Shown: one piece after another, positions 1-7,133 of the stretch
How positions within the stretch are numbered: the stretch's first letter is position 1
Layout: each line of letters starts with the position of its first letter
Assembly: GCA_964475115.1 (NCBI GenBank)
Contig: CAYYVJ010000082.1
Coordinates: 1 to 8,882, forward strand
Direction of reading: 5' to 3'
Source of the DNA: CAYYVJ01 sp964475115
GTDB taxonomy: Bacteria; Bacillota; Clostridia; Lachnospirales; Lachnospiraceae
Length of the DNA stretch: 8,882 bases
The notes under the pieces: model-generated
The model's database searches: none
The model's input: the letters and a program-made list of their open reading frames with translations, nothing else
What the model was told of the DNA's origin: nothing
Position numbers and translations under genes: made by a program

Positions 1-10
1 AGGAGAAACT

Positions 11-589
11 ATGTTAAATTATATTTGGGCGTTTATGATTTTGATTGGAGTAATTTATGGTGGATTTACGGGGAAAATGCCTGAGATTACCAATGCAGCA
101 CTTGATTCTTCAAAAGAAGCAGTAACTTTATGTATTACAATGCTTGGAATCATGTCTTTGTGGACTGGAATTATGGAAGTTGCTAAAGAAGCAGGAATTA
201 TTGAATCAGCTACAAAAAAGATAGAACCTTTTATTAGATTCCTATTTCCAAGGATACCAGAGGGGCATCCAGCTAAAGAACATATTACTACCAATGTTAT
301 TGCAAATATTTTAGGCCTTGGATGGGCAGCCACACCGGCAGGATTAAAAGCAATGAAAGAGTTAGAAAATCTTAATAAGTCTCCGGGTATAGCAAGTAAT
401 GAAATGTGTACCTTTTTGATTATTAATATTTCTTCTTTGCAATTAATTCCGGTAAATATTATAACTTATCGAAGTCAGTATGGATCTGTTAATCCGGCTG
501 CAATTATAGCACCAGCCATAATTGCCACTTGTTTTTCTACCCTGGTTGGGGTAATATTTGCTAAGGCAATGGATACGAAAGAAAGGTAG
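11..589 (+). CDS. spmA: Spore maturation protein A (SpmA), nucleoside-recognition/Gate domain membrane protein
   Basis: A 192-residue integral membrane protein, close to the usual length for SpmA. Hydrophobic segments lie at about residues 3-20, 37-55, 90-110 and 160-185. The central motif NVIANILGLGWAATPAG, followed by LKAMKELENLN, is the SpmA signature, and the early stretch with SLWTGIMEVAKEAG also fits the family. In Bacillus subtilis SpmA acts with SpmB in spore core dehydration and heat resistance and the genes sit together behind dacB; the molecular activity is not well defined. The start is supported by AGGAG at 1-5 with a 5-base spacer. The stop lies only 6 bases before the GH43 start, so the two are very likely cotranscribed. 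Anything upstream, such as dacB, is outside the window. Seen: the motifs and length. Known: the spore role of the family. Inferred: the same role here. Confidence 0.93.
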   Translation: MLNYIWAFMILIGVIYGGFTGKMPEITNAALDSSKEAVTLCITMLGIMSLWTGIMEVAKEAGIIESATKKIEPFIRFLFPRIPEGHPAKEHITTNVIANILGLGWAATPAGLKAMKELENLNKSPGIASNEMCTFLIINISSLQLIPVNIITYRSQYGSVNPAAIIAPAIIATCFSTLVGVIFAKAMDTKER

Positions 590-595
590 GCAAAC

Positions 596-1453
596 ATGAA
601 AAATAATGAAATACACATAAGAGATCCCTATGTATTGGTGCATAATGGTAAGTATTATTTATACGGAACAAGAGGACCAACGTGTTGGGGATTAGCGGAT
701 GGCTTTGATGTATATGTAGGTACAGATTTAGAAAATTGGAGTGAGCCTATAGAGGTTTTCCATAACGGTGGAGATTTTTGGGCAGATCGTCATTATTGGG
801 CACCCGAAGTGCATTACTATAATGGAGAATTTTATATGTTTGCTTCTTTTAAATCTGAATCAAAAAGAAGAGGAACACAGATTTTAAAGGCGTCTAGCCC
901 GCTGGGACCGTTTGTGATACATAGTGAAGGTCCTGTTACACCAGAACAGTGGGAGTGTTTAGATGGAACCTTATATGTAGATAAAGATAATGTTCCTCAT
1001 ATGATTTTTTGCCATGAACATACTCAGATTATTGATGGGAAGATGTGTGCTGTCACACTTTCAAAAGATTTAAAAACTGCACTAGGCGAACCAAGAGAGT
1101 TATTTAAAGCTTCCCATGCACCCTGGGTTAGACCTGCTGACAATGGTCACTACATAACAGATGGACCATTCATGTACCGATGTAAAGAGGATGATTTAAT
1201 TATGATATGGTCAAGCTTTTCTGAAGAAGGATACACGGTATCAATTGCTAGAAGCAGTGATAATGAAATAACGGGAGAGTGGACACAAGACGCTAGCCTA
1301 TTATTTAGAAAAGATGGTGGACATGGAATGATATTTAAAGGACTTGATAATCTTTTATACTTGGCATTGCATTCACCTAACAAAAACCCACAAGAAAGAC
1401 CTAAATTCTTTCAACTTGAAGATGTAGGTAATACACTGCTTATGAAAAAATAG
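596..1453 (+). CDS. GH43-type glycoside hydrolase (five-bladed beta-propeller), substrate unknown
   Basis: A 285-residue single-domain protein with no signal peptide, so probably cytoplasmic. It shows the GH43 order: RDPYV at 9-13 with the catalytic base Asp10, YWAPEV at 67-72, ECLDGTLYVD at 120-129 with the pKa-setting Asp123, a TDGPF block at 188-192, and GGHGMIF at 241-247, whose His243 fits the metal/active-site His of the family. Known GH43 activities include alpha-L-arabinofuranosidase, arabinanase, beta-xylosidase and galactanase; none can be chosen from sequence alone. The general acid of most GH43 enzymes is a Glu in an E-G/A-P motif; the aligned residue here is Asp189. My recollection is that many related clostridial and Bacteroides proteins also have TDGPF, so this may be a subgroup trait rather than a defect. 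The start has a modest AAAGG at 582-586 overlapping the end of spmA. The gene lies between spmA and spmB, an unexpected place. Confidence 0.88.
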   Translation: MKNNEIHIRDPYVLVHNGKYYLYGTRGPTCWGLADGFDVYVGTDLENWSEPIEVFHNGGDFWADRHYWAPEVHYYNGEFYMFASFKSESKRRGTQILKASSPLGPFVIHSEGPVTPEQWECLDGTLYVDKDNVPHMIFCHEHTQIIDGKMCAVTLSKDLKTALGEPRELFKASHAPWVRPADNGHYITDGPFMYRCKEDDLIMIWSSFSEEGYTVSIARSSDNEITGEWTQDASLLFRKDGGHGMIFKGLDNLLYLALHSPNKNPQERPKFFQLEDVGNTLLMKK

Positions 1454-1469
1454 AAGGACAGCTAAGGTT

Positions 1470-1498
1470 GCATAATTTTTCTGGATTTTGAATAGTCT
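1470..1498 (+). promoter_or_regulatory. Possible sporulation (sigma-E-like) promoter ahead of spmB
   Basis: The 90-base space between the GH43 gene and spmB contains GCATAAT at 1470-1476 and AATAGTCT at 1491-1498, 14 bases apart. This loosely resembles the sigma-E pattern (-35 ATA-type, -10 CATACANT): the -35 is fair, the -10 matches at only four positions. The Bacillus spmAB operon is known to be expressed in the mother cell during sporulation, which makes such a promoter reasonable where spmB is detached from spmA. A sigma-A reading (TTGCAT at 1468-1473, AATAGT at 1491-1496, 17 bases apart) fits the same bases about as well. Weak evidence. Confidence 0.2.
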
Positions 1499-1532
1499 AG
1501 AAAGAGTATGTGACCTTTTTTTGAATTTCTAT

Positions 1533-1537
1533 AGGAG
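1533..1537 (+). promoter_or_regulatory. Ribosome binding site of spmB
   Basis: AGGAG with a 6-base spacer to ATG at 1544. It fixes the spmB start and shows that spmB is translated independently rather than coupled to the GH43 stop 90 bases upstream. Confidence 0.85.
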
Positions 1538-1543
1538 CTGAGT

Positions 1544-2071
1544 ATGAATTTTCTTGTTTATATTTCTAATTTAATTATTCCCCTTTTAATTTTTTATGTA
1601 GTAGCTACAGGTATTGCAAGAAAGAGAAATGTATATGATGTATTTATTAAAGGTGCTAATGATGGCTTGAGAACGGTTTTAAATATTATGCCTACTCTTA
1701 TAGGTTTGATGGTTGCGGTAGGAATTCTTAGGGCTTCAGGATTTTTGGAGTTTATTGCAAGATCCATAGGATCTTTTACAAATGTAATTGGGTTGCCTTC
1801 TCAAATGGTTCCAGTTATCATAGTAAAAATGTTCTCTTCTTCTGCTGCTACGGGTTTAGTGTTAGACATTTTCAAGGAATATGGTCCGGATTCTAAGATA
1901 GGTACAATGACCTCTATTATTATGAGTTGTACGGAAACCATATTTTATACAATGAGTGTATATTTTATGACAGTTAAAGTAAGAAAGACAAGATACACAT
2001 TGCCAGGAGCGTTAGTAGCGACAGTTGCTGGTGTCATAGCAAGTGTAATCTTGTCTAAAATGATGTTTTAG
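1544..2071 (+). CDS. spmB: Spore maturation protein B (SpmB), membrane protein
   Basis: A 175-residue protein, about the family length, with hydrophobic segments at roughly residues 5-22, 45-65, 85-105, 122-142 and 152-172. Family features include the early FIKGANDGLRTVLNIMPTLI block, VPVIIVKMFSSSAATG near the middle, and SCTETIFYTMSVYF towards the end. SpmB works with SpmA in producing dehydrated, heat-resistant spores in Bacillus; both carry the nucleoside-recognition/Gate-type membrane fold. Here it is separated from spmA by the GH43 gene, though all three lie on the same strand and could still form one transcript. Its TAG stop at 2069-2071 overlaps the TAA stop of the opposing lacZ gene, so there is no space for a terminator between them. 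Confidence 0.93.
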   Translation: MNFLVYISNLIIPLLIFYVVATGIARKRNVYDVFIKGANDGLRTVLNIMPTLIGLMVAVGILRASGFLEFIARSIGSFTNVIGLPSQMVPVIIVKMFSSSAATGLVLDIFKEYGPDSKIGTMTSIIMSCTETIFYTMSVYFMTVKVRKTRYTLPGALVATVAGVIASVILSKMMF

Positions 2072-5000
2072 AGTAAGGTTGGTACTAATTTAAATTTAAA
2101 AGTAAAGTTTGCATCATCAAAACGATACTTGTCTAATAATGTTGGTCCACAACTATTAGAACCAATTCCACTCATAATATAGTCAAGACAGAAAATTGTG
2201 GATTTGGATTCTTCAAGTTCAAAGTTATGCTGTTTACTTGTAAGTTCCTCCTGGGTATAAGTAGAAATATTGTAAGAAAACGAGCGATCGGAATAAACAA
2301 GCATTCCATTTGTGCTAGAACTTGTTAATTTTACATAGTCACAGCCATAGTGACTTCCGTTTTCTTGTGGTTTGATATAATCTTCGTGATTGGAACTAGC
2401 AGTATTTTTATATCTGCCAAGCTTTGACCCATAATGTTTATCTTGATAACTTTCATATGGTCCATAGCCAAAGTATTCGCATTGGTTAAGCTCTTTTGGT
2501 AAGAAGAAACGGACTCCAAATCTTGGAAGATAAGGCATGTCTGTATTTTTTTTGCAGTGTAAAGTGGTTTCTATAATTCCATCTGGATAAATAACATAAA
2601 TAGCGTCTATCTCAAGTATCTTTTGCAAATAAATAGGAGCAAGAGATAAGGAACATGTTATAGTAACTATGTTATTTTCTAGTATACTTTTTACAGAATA
2701 TGCTCTAGTTATGGCGCGGTCGTAGCCAGCTTTTTTCCATTCGTGCTTTTGGTTTCTATCGTTATCTGTTGGAGCACGCCAAATGTTATATTCCATTGCT
2801 TGATCCAAATAAGTAGTATTATTACATACGAGATGCTTAAAGGCAGCAGCTCTTTTACTAAAGATATATTGGAAGTTTTCTCCCTTAATAATAACTTCAT
2901 TGGAATTATCTTCTAGACAAGTTCTGCCTCTGGTATCCATCTCTTTCATATTTTCTTCAGGAATAAAAAGACAATCGTCTAGTACAAATTGATCAAATCC
3001 AAGGGTGTGACCTGCACCTGTTAGTGGTGCATTATTTAATTGTAAGTAAGTAAGAGTTAAGATTGTCTTTCCTTTAGAAGGTAGTTGTATATCTAGATCA
3101 ATAATTCTGTATTCACCAGGATAAATATCGGGAAGAGAAACAAGACCTTCTTGGATGATATCTCCATTATTAAACAGTTCATATGTCAGTTGAATAACGT
3201 CTCTTGCATTAGTAAAATCTAATATATTTCTTAATTCAACCCTCATAGGTTCTGTACTTACTAAAGAAGCTCTAAGAGGTCTTATTACATTTTTAAATTC
3301 TTTAAAACCTGTATGAGGTCTTCGATCTGGATATACTAGGCCATCCATGCAAAAATTCCCATCATGAGGAAATTCTCCAAAATCTCCACCGTAGTAATAT
3401 TTTGCCTTTCCGTCGCTAGTACGCCCCATATAGACACTGTGATCACAGAATTCCCAAACAAAGCCACCACATATCTGAGGATATTTTTCAATTATTTGCT
3501 GATAGTCTTCGGCGTCTCCAGGACCATTTCCCATAGCATGAATATATTCGCATTGTATAAATGGTTTTGTGTTTGTAGGATCTTCACAATATTCAATCAT
3601 TTCCTCTATGGAAGCATACATACGACTATATAGGTCTAACATAGAAGTGTCGGCGGGATAAGACTCAGGAAGGTTCCAAGCACCTTCATAATGAGTTAAT
3701 CTAGATGGATCAAAGTTTTTCACCCATTTCCCGGCTTCTTCAAAATTTGGACCATAACCAGATTCGTTTCCAAGAGACCAAATAACTACGCTAGAACAGT
3801 TCTTATCTCTTATCACATTTCTTTGCACACGATCTAAAATTGCTTCTTTAAATCTTTCATCTCTTGCAAGTAAGCCATACTTATCTCCACGGCTTTGCTT
3901 TCTATCAGGGTGTTCATAAAGATCCATTACTCCATGGGATTCAATATCGCTTTCATCAATTACATAAAAGCCAAATTCATCACACAACTGGGTAAACCAA
4001 GGTGCATTAGGATAATGACTGGTGCGAATAGCATTTATATTGTGTTCTTTCATAAGTTGAAGGTCAATCATCGCTTGATCACGGCTGATGGTATAGCCGG
4101 TAACGGGATTACTATCATGTCGATTTACACCACGGAATTTAATGGGCTTTTCATTTAATAAAACTACTTTATCTTTTACTTCAATTTTTCGAACACCAAT
4201 TTTTTGAACAATGTATTCACCATTACATTCTAGTATCAAAGTATATAAATGTGGAGACTCTGCATTCCAGAGAACAGGATTTTTCACACTGTATTTAAGT
4301 TCTAAGGTATCTGTTTCTATAGTTTCTAGTAATTCATCATCAGGTGAATATAGGCTGCCAATTATTTTGTGAGCTTTTTCTGTAAAAGTTAGGTCTACAG
4401 AAATATTTGCTGTGGATAAACCATTGGTAAAGTCCATATGCACAAAATAATCTTTAAGGTGCTCTTTTGGACGAACTAGAAGATATACATCTCTAAAAAT
4501 ACCAGACATACGAAGCTTATCTTGGTCCTCGAGATAACTTCCGTCACACCATTTCAAAACTAATACAGTAATGGTATTTGCACCTGTGCTTACATAGTTA
4601 CTAATATCAAATTCACTCGTAGAGTGAGACACTTGACTATATCCAACAAAGGAGTTGTTAATCCATACATAATAGCAAGAATCTATGCCTTCAAAATTCA
4701 GATAAAAGCGATTAGCATCCACTGGATCGAGTATAAAGCTTTTTTGATATAATCCGCAAGGATTTTCCGAAGGAACATAAGGGGGATCAAAAGGAAATGG
4801 ATATCGCACGTTAGTATATTGGTGCCTGTCATATCCATGGTTTTGCCACACGCTTGGAACTGGTATATGTCCCGAATCTTTAAAGAGAGAGCTTTCATTC
4901 ATAAAGTTATCAGGAAGATCATGGATACTATTATAATAGAGAAAACTCCAGTTTCCATTTAGAGAAAAATACTCATTGCTAGAAGAAGGTTCTCCATAAA

Positions 5001-5100
5001 GCGCCTTATCTTTTGAGGTGAAAGGAATAAAATAAGAGCGATTCTCTTCACATCCAAGATGAAGAATAGAGGGGTCTTCATAATAATTTGGTAGATTCAT
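2068..5100 (-). CDS. lacZ: Beta-galactosidase, GH2, LacZ type
   Basis: About 1010 residues, the normal length for a full LacZ. It hydrolyses terminal beta-D-galactosides such as lactose or galacto-oligosaccharides and has no signal peptide. Numbered from the start chosen here: N-terminal sugar-binding jelly roll to about 210, Ig-like domain, RGVNRHDSNP at 323-332, TIM barrel with RTSHYPN at 359-365, metal ligands Glu387 and His389 in DIESHG, acid/base Glu446 in WSLGNESGYG, nucleophile Glu518 in IQCEYIHAMGNGPG, then a second Ig-like domain and the C-terminal beta-sandwich with WRAPTDND at 774-781 and GYGPYESY at 878-885. The C-terminal GSNSCGP has Cys984 where E. coli LacZ has the substrate-stacking Trp999. 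An ATG at 5106 is in frame but lies 1 base from the AGGAG; the ATG at 5100 has a 7-base spacer and is preferred. The gene diverges from the araC-type regulator, which probably controls it. Confidence 0.95.
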   Translation of the reverse strand: MNLPNYYEDPSILHLGCEENRSYFIPFTSKDKALYGEPSSSNEYFSLNGNWSFLYYNSIHDLPDNFMNESSLFKDSGHIPVPSVWQNHGYDRHQYTNVRYPFPFDPPYVPSENPCGLYQKSFILDPVDANRFYLNFEGIDSCYYVWINNSFVGYSQVSHSTSEFDISNYVSTGANTITVLVLKWCDGSYLEDQDKLRMSGIFRDVYLLVRPKEHLKDYFVHMDFTNGLSTANISVDLTFTEKAHKIIGSLYSPDDELLETIETDTLELKYSVKNPVLWNAESPHLYTLILECNGEYIVQKIGVRKIEVKDKVVLLNEKPIKFRGVNRHDSNPVTGYTISRDQAMIDLQLMKEHNINAIRTSHYPNAPWFTQLCDEFGFYVIDESDIESHGVMDLYEHPDRKQSRGDKYGLLARDERFKEAILDRVQRNVIRDKNCSSVVIWSLGNESGYGPNFEEAGKWVKNFDPSRLTHYEGAWNLPESYPADTSMLDLYSRMYASIEEMIEYCEDPTNTKPFIQCEYIHAMGNGPGDAEDYQQIIEKYPQICGGFVWEFCDHSVYMGRTSDGKAKYYYGGDFGEFPHDGNFCMDGLVYPDRRPHTGFKEFKNVIRPLRASLVSTEPMRVELRNILDFTNARDVIQLTYELFNNGDIIQEGLVSLPDIYPGEYRIIDLDIQLPSKGKTILTLTYLQLNNAPLTGAGHTLGFDQFVLDDCLFIPEENMKEMDTRGRTCLEDNSNEVIIKGENFQYIFSKRAAAFKHLVCNNTTYLDQAMEYNIWRAPTDNDRNQKHEWKKAGYDRAITRAYSVKSILENNIVTITCSLSLAPIYLQKILEIDAIYVIYPDGIIETTLHCKKNTDMPYLPRFGVRFFLPKELNQCEYFGYGPYESYQDKHYGSKLGRYKNTASSNHEDYIKPQENGSHYGCDYVKLTSSSTNGMLVYSDRSFSYNISTYTQEELTSKQHNFELEESKSTIFCLDYIMSGIGSNSCGPTLLDKYRFDDANFTFKFKLVPTLL

Positions 5101-5107
5101 ATACATT

Positions 5108-5113
5108 CTCCTT
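5108..5113 (-). promoter_or_regulatory. Ribosome binding site deciding the lacZ start
   Basis: On the minus strand AAGGAG is followed by two in-frame ATGs, at 5106 and 5100. Only the second has normal spacing (7 bases rather than 1), so translation most likely begins at 5100. Confidence 0.8.
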
Positions 5114-5154
5114 TTCTAAATTATATTTAATAGAGTAGCGTTCTGTTTAATCTT

Positions 5155-5160
5155 ATTATA
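5155..5160 (-). promoter_or_regulatory. -10 element of the lacZ promoter, without a good -35
   Basis: A perfect TATAAT reads on the minus strand. At 17-base spacing the -35 position reads TGTTTT (5183-5178), a poor match to TTGACA, inside a very T-rich stretch. A transcript starting about 7 bases downstream would have a leader of roughly 50 bases. A strong -10 with a weak -35 is what activator-dependent promoters often show, in keeping with the AraC-type gene alongside. The choice of promoter is inference. Confidence 0.5.
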
Positions 5161-5180
5161 ATAAAAATAAGAATAAAAAA

Positions 5181-5208
5181 ACATAAACAATATGTATGCA
5201 AACATGCA
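5181..5208. promoter_or_regulatory. Repeats forming a candidate AraC-type operator between lacZ and the regulator gene
   Basis: Two short repeats adjoin. An inverted repeat ACATA-AACAA-TATGT spans 5181-5195, and a direct repeat ATGCA-AAC-ATGCA spans 5196-5208. Relative to a lacZ start near 5148 they lie at about -33 to -60, where AraC/XylS activators often bind. They also lie about 30 bases upstream of the regulator's own -35. The arms are only 5 bases long, so chance occurrence in AT-rich DNA is possible. Confidence 0.35.
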
Positions 5209-5236
5209 CAAAATTAAAGTGAATGTTTAAAATGTG

Positions 5237-5265
5237 TTGTAAGTACAGAAATGATGGTATACAAT
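5237..5265 (+). promoter_or_regulatory. Sigma-A promoter of the AraC-family regulator
   Basis: TTGTAA at 5237-5242 and TACAAT at 5260-5265 are separated by exactly 17 bases, with -10 matching the consensus at five of six positions. The predicted start near 5272 leaves a short leader of about 25 bases before the ATG at 5297. Confidence 0.6.
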
Positions 5266-5285
5266 GTGAATAATATGAATGGAAG

Positions 5286-5290
5286 AGGAG
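5286..5290 (+). promoter_or_regulatory. Ribosome binding site deciding the start of the AraC-family gene
   Basis: AGGAG lies 6 bases before ATG 5297. An upstream in-frame ATG at 5279 precedes this site and has no ribosome binding site of its own, so residues read from 5279 would merely translate the binding site. Confidence 0.8.
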
Positions 5291-5296
5291 ATTCAA

Positions 5297-6102
5297 ATGA
5301 TTAGCTTTTCTGCTTTCTTGTTTGACCAAGATTTAGAAAGTTCAAATGTAGATGAAACATTTGTTGTTCATAGCTGTGGACATTATCGCTTGATAAATAG
5401 TGAAGAATTTCATACAATAAGACCAAGTGGCAGAAAAGATTATCAATTAATCTATGTTGCCTCGGGAAAAGCCCGTTTTTATGTGGGTGAGGAAGTGAAA
5501 ATTTTAAATGAAGGTAGCCTGTTTCTGTATAAGCCTTTAGAGGCTCAAGATTACAAGTATATTCGTAGGGAAAACCCTGAAGTTTATTGGATTCATTTTG
5601 GAGGCGATTATGTTCCTCAAATTCTTGAAAAGCTTTATCTGAATAGACAAATAATGAATGTAGGTATACAAAACGAATATAAAGAAATTTTTGAGGAAAT
5701 CATTAGGGAGTTAATAATGAAGCGAACTTCCTATATTGACATGACTAAGCAGCTGGGGCAGAAGCTTTTTATCTTGTTTTCCAGATATATGCAGGAAATG
5801 GGTGCAGAAGGAAGCAAAAGAAATGAAAAAATTGATATAATAATCGAGCTTATCAATAAAGAGTATCGTAGTGAACTTCAAGTGGAAACTTTAGCAAAAA
5901 AATACGGATTTAGTACTTGCTGGTTTATAAATCAATTTAAGGAATATACAGGATATACGCCTTTGCAATATATAACGAAGGTTCGTTTGGGGAAAGCAAA
6001 AGAATTATTGCATTCCAATGTGTATAACATCAGTGAAATTGCAGAATTATGTGGATATGATAATCCCTTATATTTTAGCAGAATTTTTAAAAAGCATTAT
6101 GG
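5297..6102 (+). CDS. AraC-family transcriptional regulator, 3' end lost in assembly gap
   Basis: 268 complete codons precede the N run. The N-terminal part (about 20-110) looks like the AraC-type cupin sugar-sensing domain, with RPSGRKDYQLIYVASGKARF at 42-61 and YWIHFGG at 97-103. The C-terminal part (about 178-268) is the two-helix-turn-helix DNA-binding domain: LQVETLAKKYGFSTCWFINQF for the first, then ISEIAELCGYDNPLYFSRIFKKHYG for the second, which ends at the gap. Proteins of this family usually continue only 10-25 residues further, so nearly the whole regulator is present. Any translation continued through the Ns to 6226 is an artefact. Divergence from lacZ suggests it activates lacZ in response to a galactoside or a derived sugar. 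It may also drive the GH2 and GH35 genes downstream; the ligand cannot be read from the sequence. Confidence 0.92.
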
Positions 6103-6202
6103 NNNNNNNNNNNNNNNNNNNNNNNNNNNNNNNNNNNNNNNNNNNNNNNNNNNNNNNNNNNNNNNNNNNNNNNNNNNNNNNNNNNNNNNNNNNNNNNNNN
6201 NN
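6103..6202. other. Assembly gap of exactly 100 Ns
   Basis: A round 100-N run is the usual placeholder for a gap of unknown size. It separates the last helix of the AraC-type regulator from the C-terminal part of a GH2 enzyme in another frame. If both genes are intact, about 1.4 kb or more is missing: the regulator's tail, the spacer, and some 450-500 GH2 residues. Other genes could also be hidden. Confidence 0.97.
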
Positions 6203-7107
6203 GATTCTTTGATGAGCTTGATGTAGTTGGATATAATTATAAAGAGTATTTATATGATGAGTCTCATAGAAGGTTTCCAAGCAAACCGTTTTTAGGAAGT
6301 GAAAACAGTCATAGCTATGAAGCTTGGAAAGCGGTTTTGGATAGAGAATTTATTTCAGGACAGTTTCTGTGGACGGGAATTGATTATCTAGGTGAAGCGT
6401 ATGGTTGGCCAATTCATGGTTCTGGTGCAGGGGTGCTTGATTTGGCAGGATATCCAAAAGCAAACTATTTCTTTAGGAAAAGTTTATGGACGGAAAAACC
6501 AATGATACATATAGTAACGGCTAGAGCTGAAGAAAAGAATGAAAATTATAAGATGTTAAGATTGTGGAATTATTTTAAAGATGATATGATTGAAGTTCGA
6601 ATCTTTACAAATGAATCTTGGGTTGAGTTGTTCTTAAATGATAGAAGTCTAGGAATAAAAGAAAAAGAGAATGAGACTGGATTTGTCACATATATAGTTC
6701 CTTTTGAGGCAGGAGAATTAAAAGCGATAGCAAGTAATGTAGAGATTTCTGATCGTATTCAAACGGTAGAAATGGAATGTGGAATACAAGCCTTTGTATG
6801 GGATGATTCTTTTATAGCAGATGGTGAAGATGTTCTGCAGATAGAAATTCAGTTGATTGATAGAAACAATCAGGAAGTTGTGTTGGGGAGTCCAAAACTG
6901 TTTGTGAATGTTTCAGGTGAGGCCACCTTGTTAGGGATAGAAAATGGAGATTTAGCAGATGTTACAGAATATTCTTCTGATTATCGTAGAGCATACCGTG
7001 GTAAACTGCTGATATTTATAAGGTCGACTAAGAATCCTGGTGATTCTTATGTAACAGTTATTGGAGAAGGAATTAAGCCAGAGACTTTACATATAACATC
7101 AAAATAA
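6203..7107 (+). CDS. GH2 glycoside hydrolase with DUF4982-type C-terminus (beta-galactosidase-like), 5' end lost in gap
   Basis: The frame is open from 6205 to the TAA at 7105-7107, giving 300 residues. The fragment opens in the TIM barrel with DVVGYNY at 6-12, and KPFLGSENSHSYEAW at 27-41 holds the expected nucleophile Glu33; the acid/base Glu lies in the gap. QFLWTGIDYLGEAYGWPIHG at 52-71 closes the barrel. A DUF4982-like module follows at about 100-168, with WVELFLNDRSLG typical of it, then a C-terminal Ig-like GH2 module at about 200-298 containing IENGDLADVT. The TTG at 6337 is not a real start, because the homologous barrel continues upstream of it. Family members of about 750-850 residues are mostly annotated as beta-galactosidases, but other GH2 activities are possible. 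Only 26 bases separate it from the GH35 gene, implying an operon. It is a different type from the upstream lacZ, not a copy of it. Confidence 0.9.
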
Positions 7108-7133
7108 ATAGAAAAACAAGGAGTAATAAAAGA

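Noticed and set aside
1476..1522. Hairpin followed by a T-run in the GH43-spmB spacer as a terminator
   Set aside because: Arms at about 1476-1485 and 1496-1505 can pair, but the stem is A/T-rich with two G-T pairs, the loop is 10 bases, and the T7 run (1516-1522) starts 10 bases after the stem. Too weak to call.
3364..3633. Plus-strand reading frames inside lacZ, also at 3895-4158
   Set aside because: They lie wholly antisense to a well-conserved beta-galactosidase, have no ribosome binding site and resemble no known family.
5128..5147. Catabolite-repression (cre) site around the AGAACGCT sequence ahead of lacZ
   Set aside because: Only the centre fits the cre consensus; the flanking TG and CA positions do not match on either strand.
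5221..5267. AATGT repeated at 5222, 5231 and 5263 as regulator half-sites
   Set aside because: Spacing is irregular (9 and 32 bases) and 5-base AT-rich words recur by chance here.
6018..6280. Small reading frames spanning the N run on both strands
   Set aside because: They are translated through unknown bases and overlap the real regulator and GH2 frames.
6337..7107. GH2 fragment as a complete short protein starting at TTG 6337
   Set aside because: The same frame stays open to the gap and encodes conserved GH2 barrel sequence, including the nucleophile region, upstream of 6337. The gene is cut by the gap.
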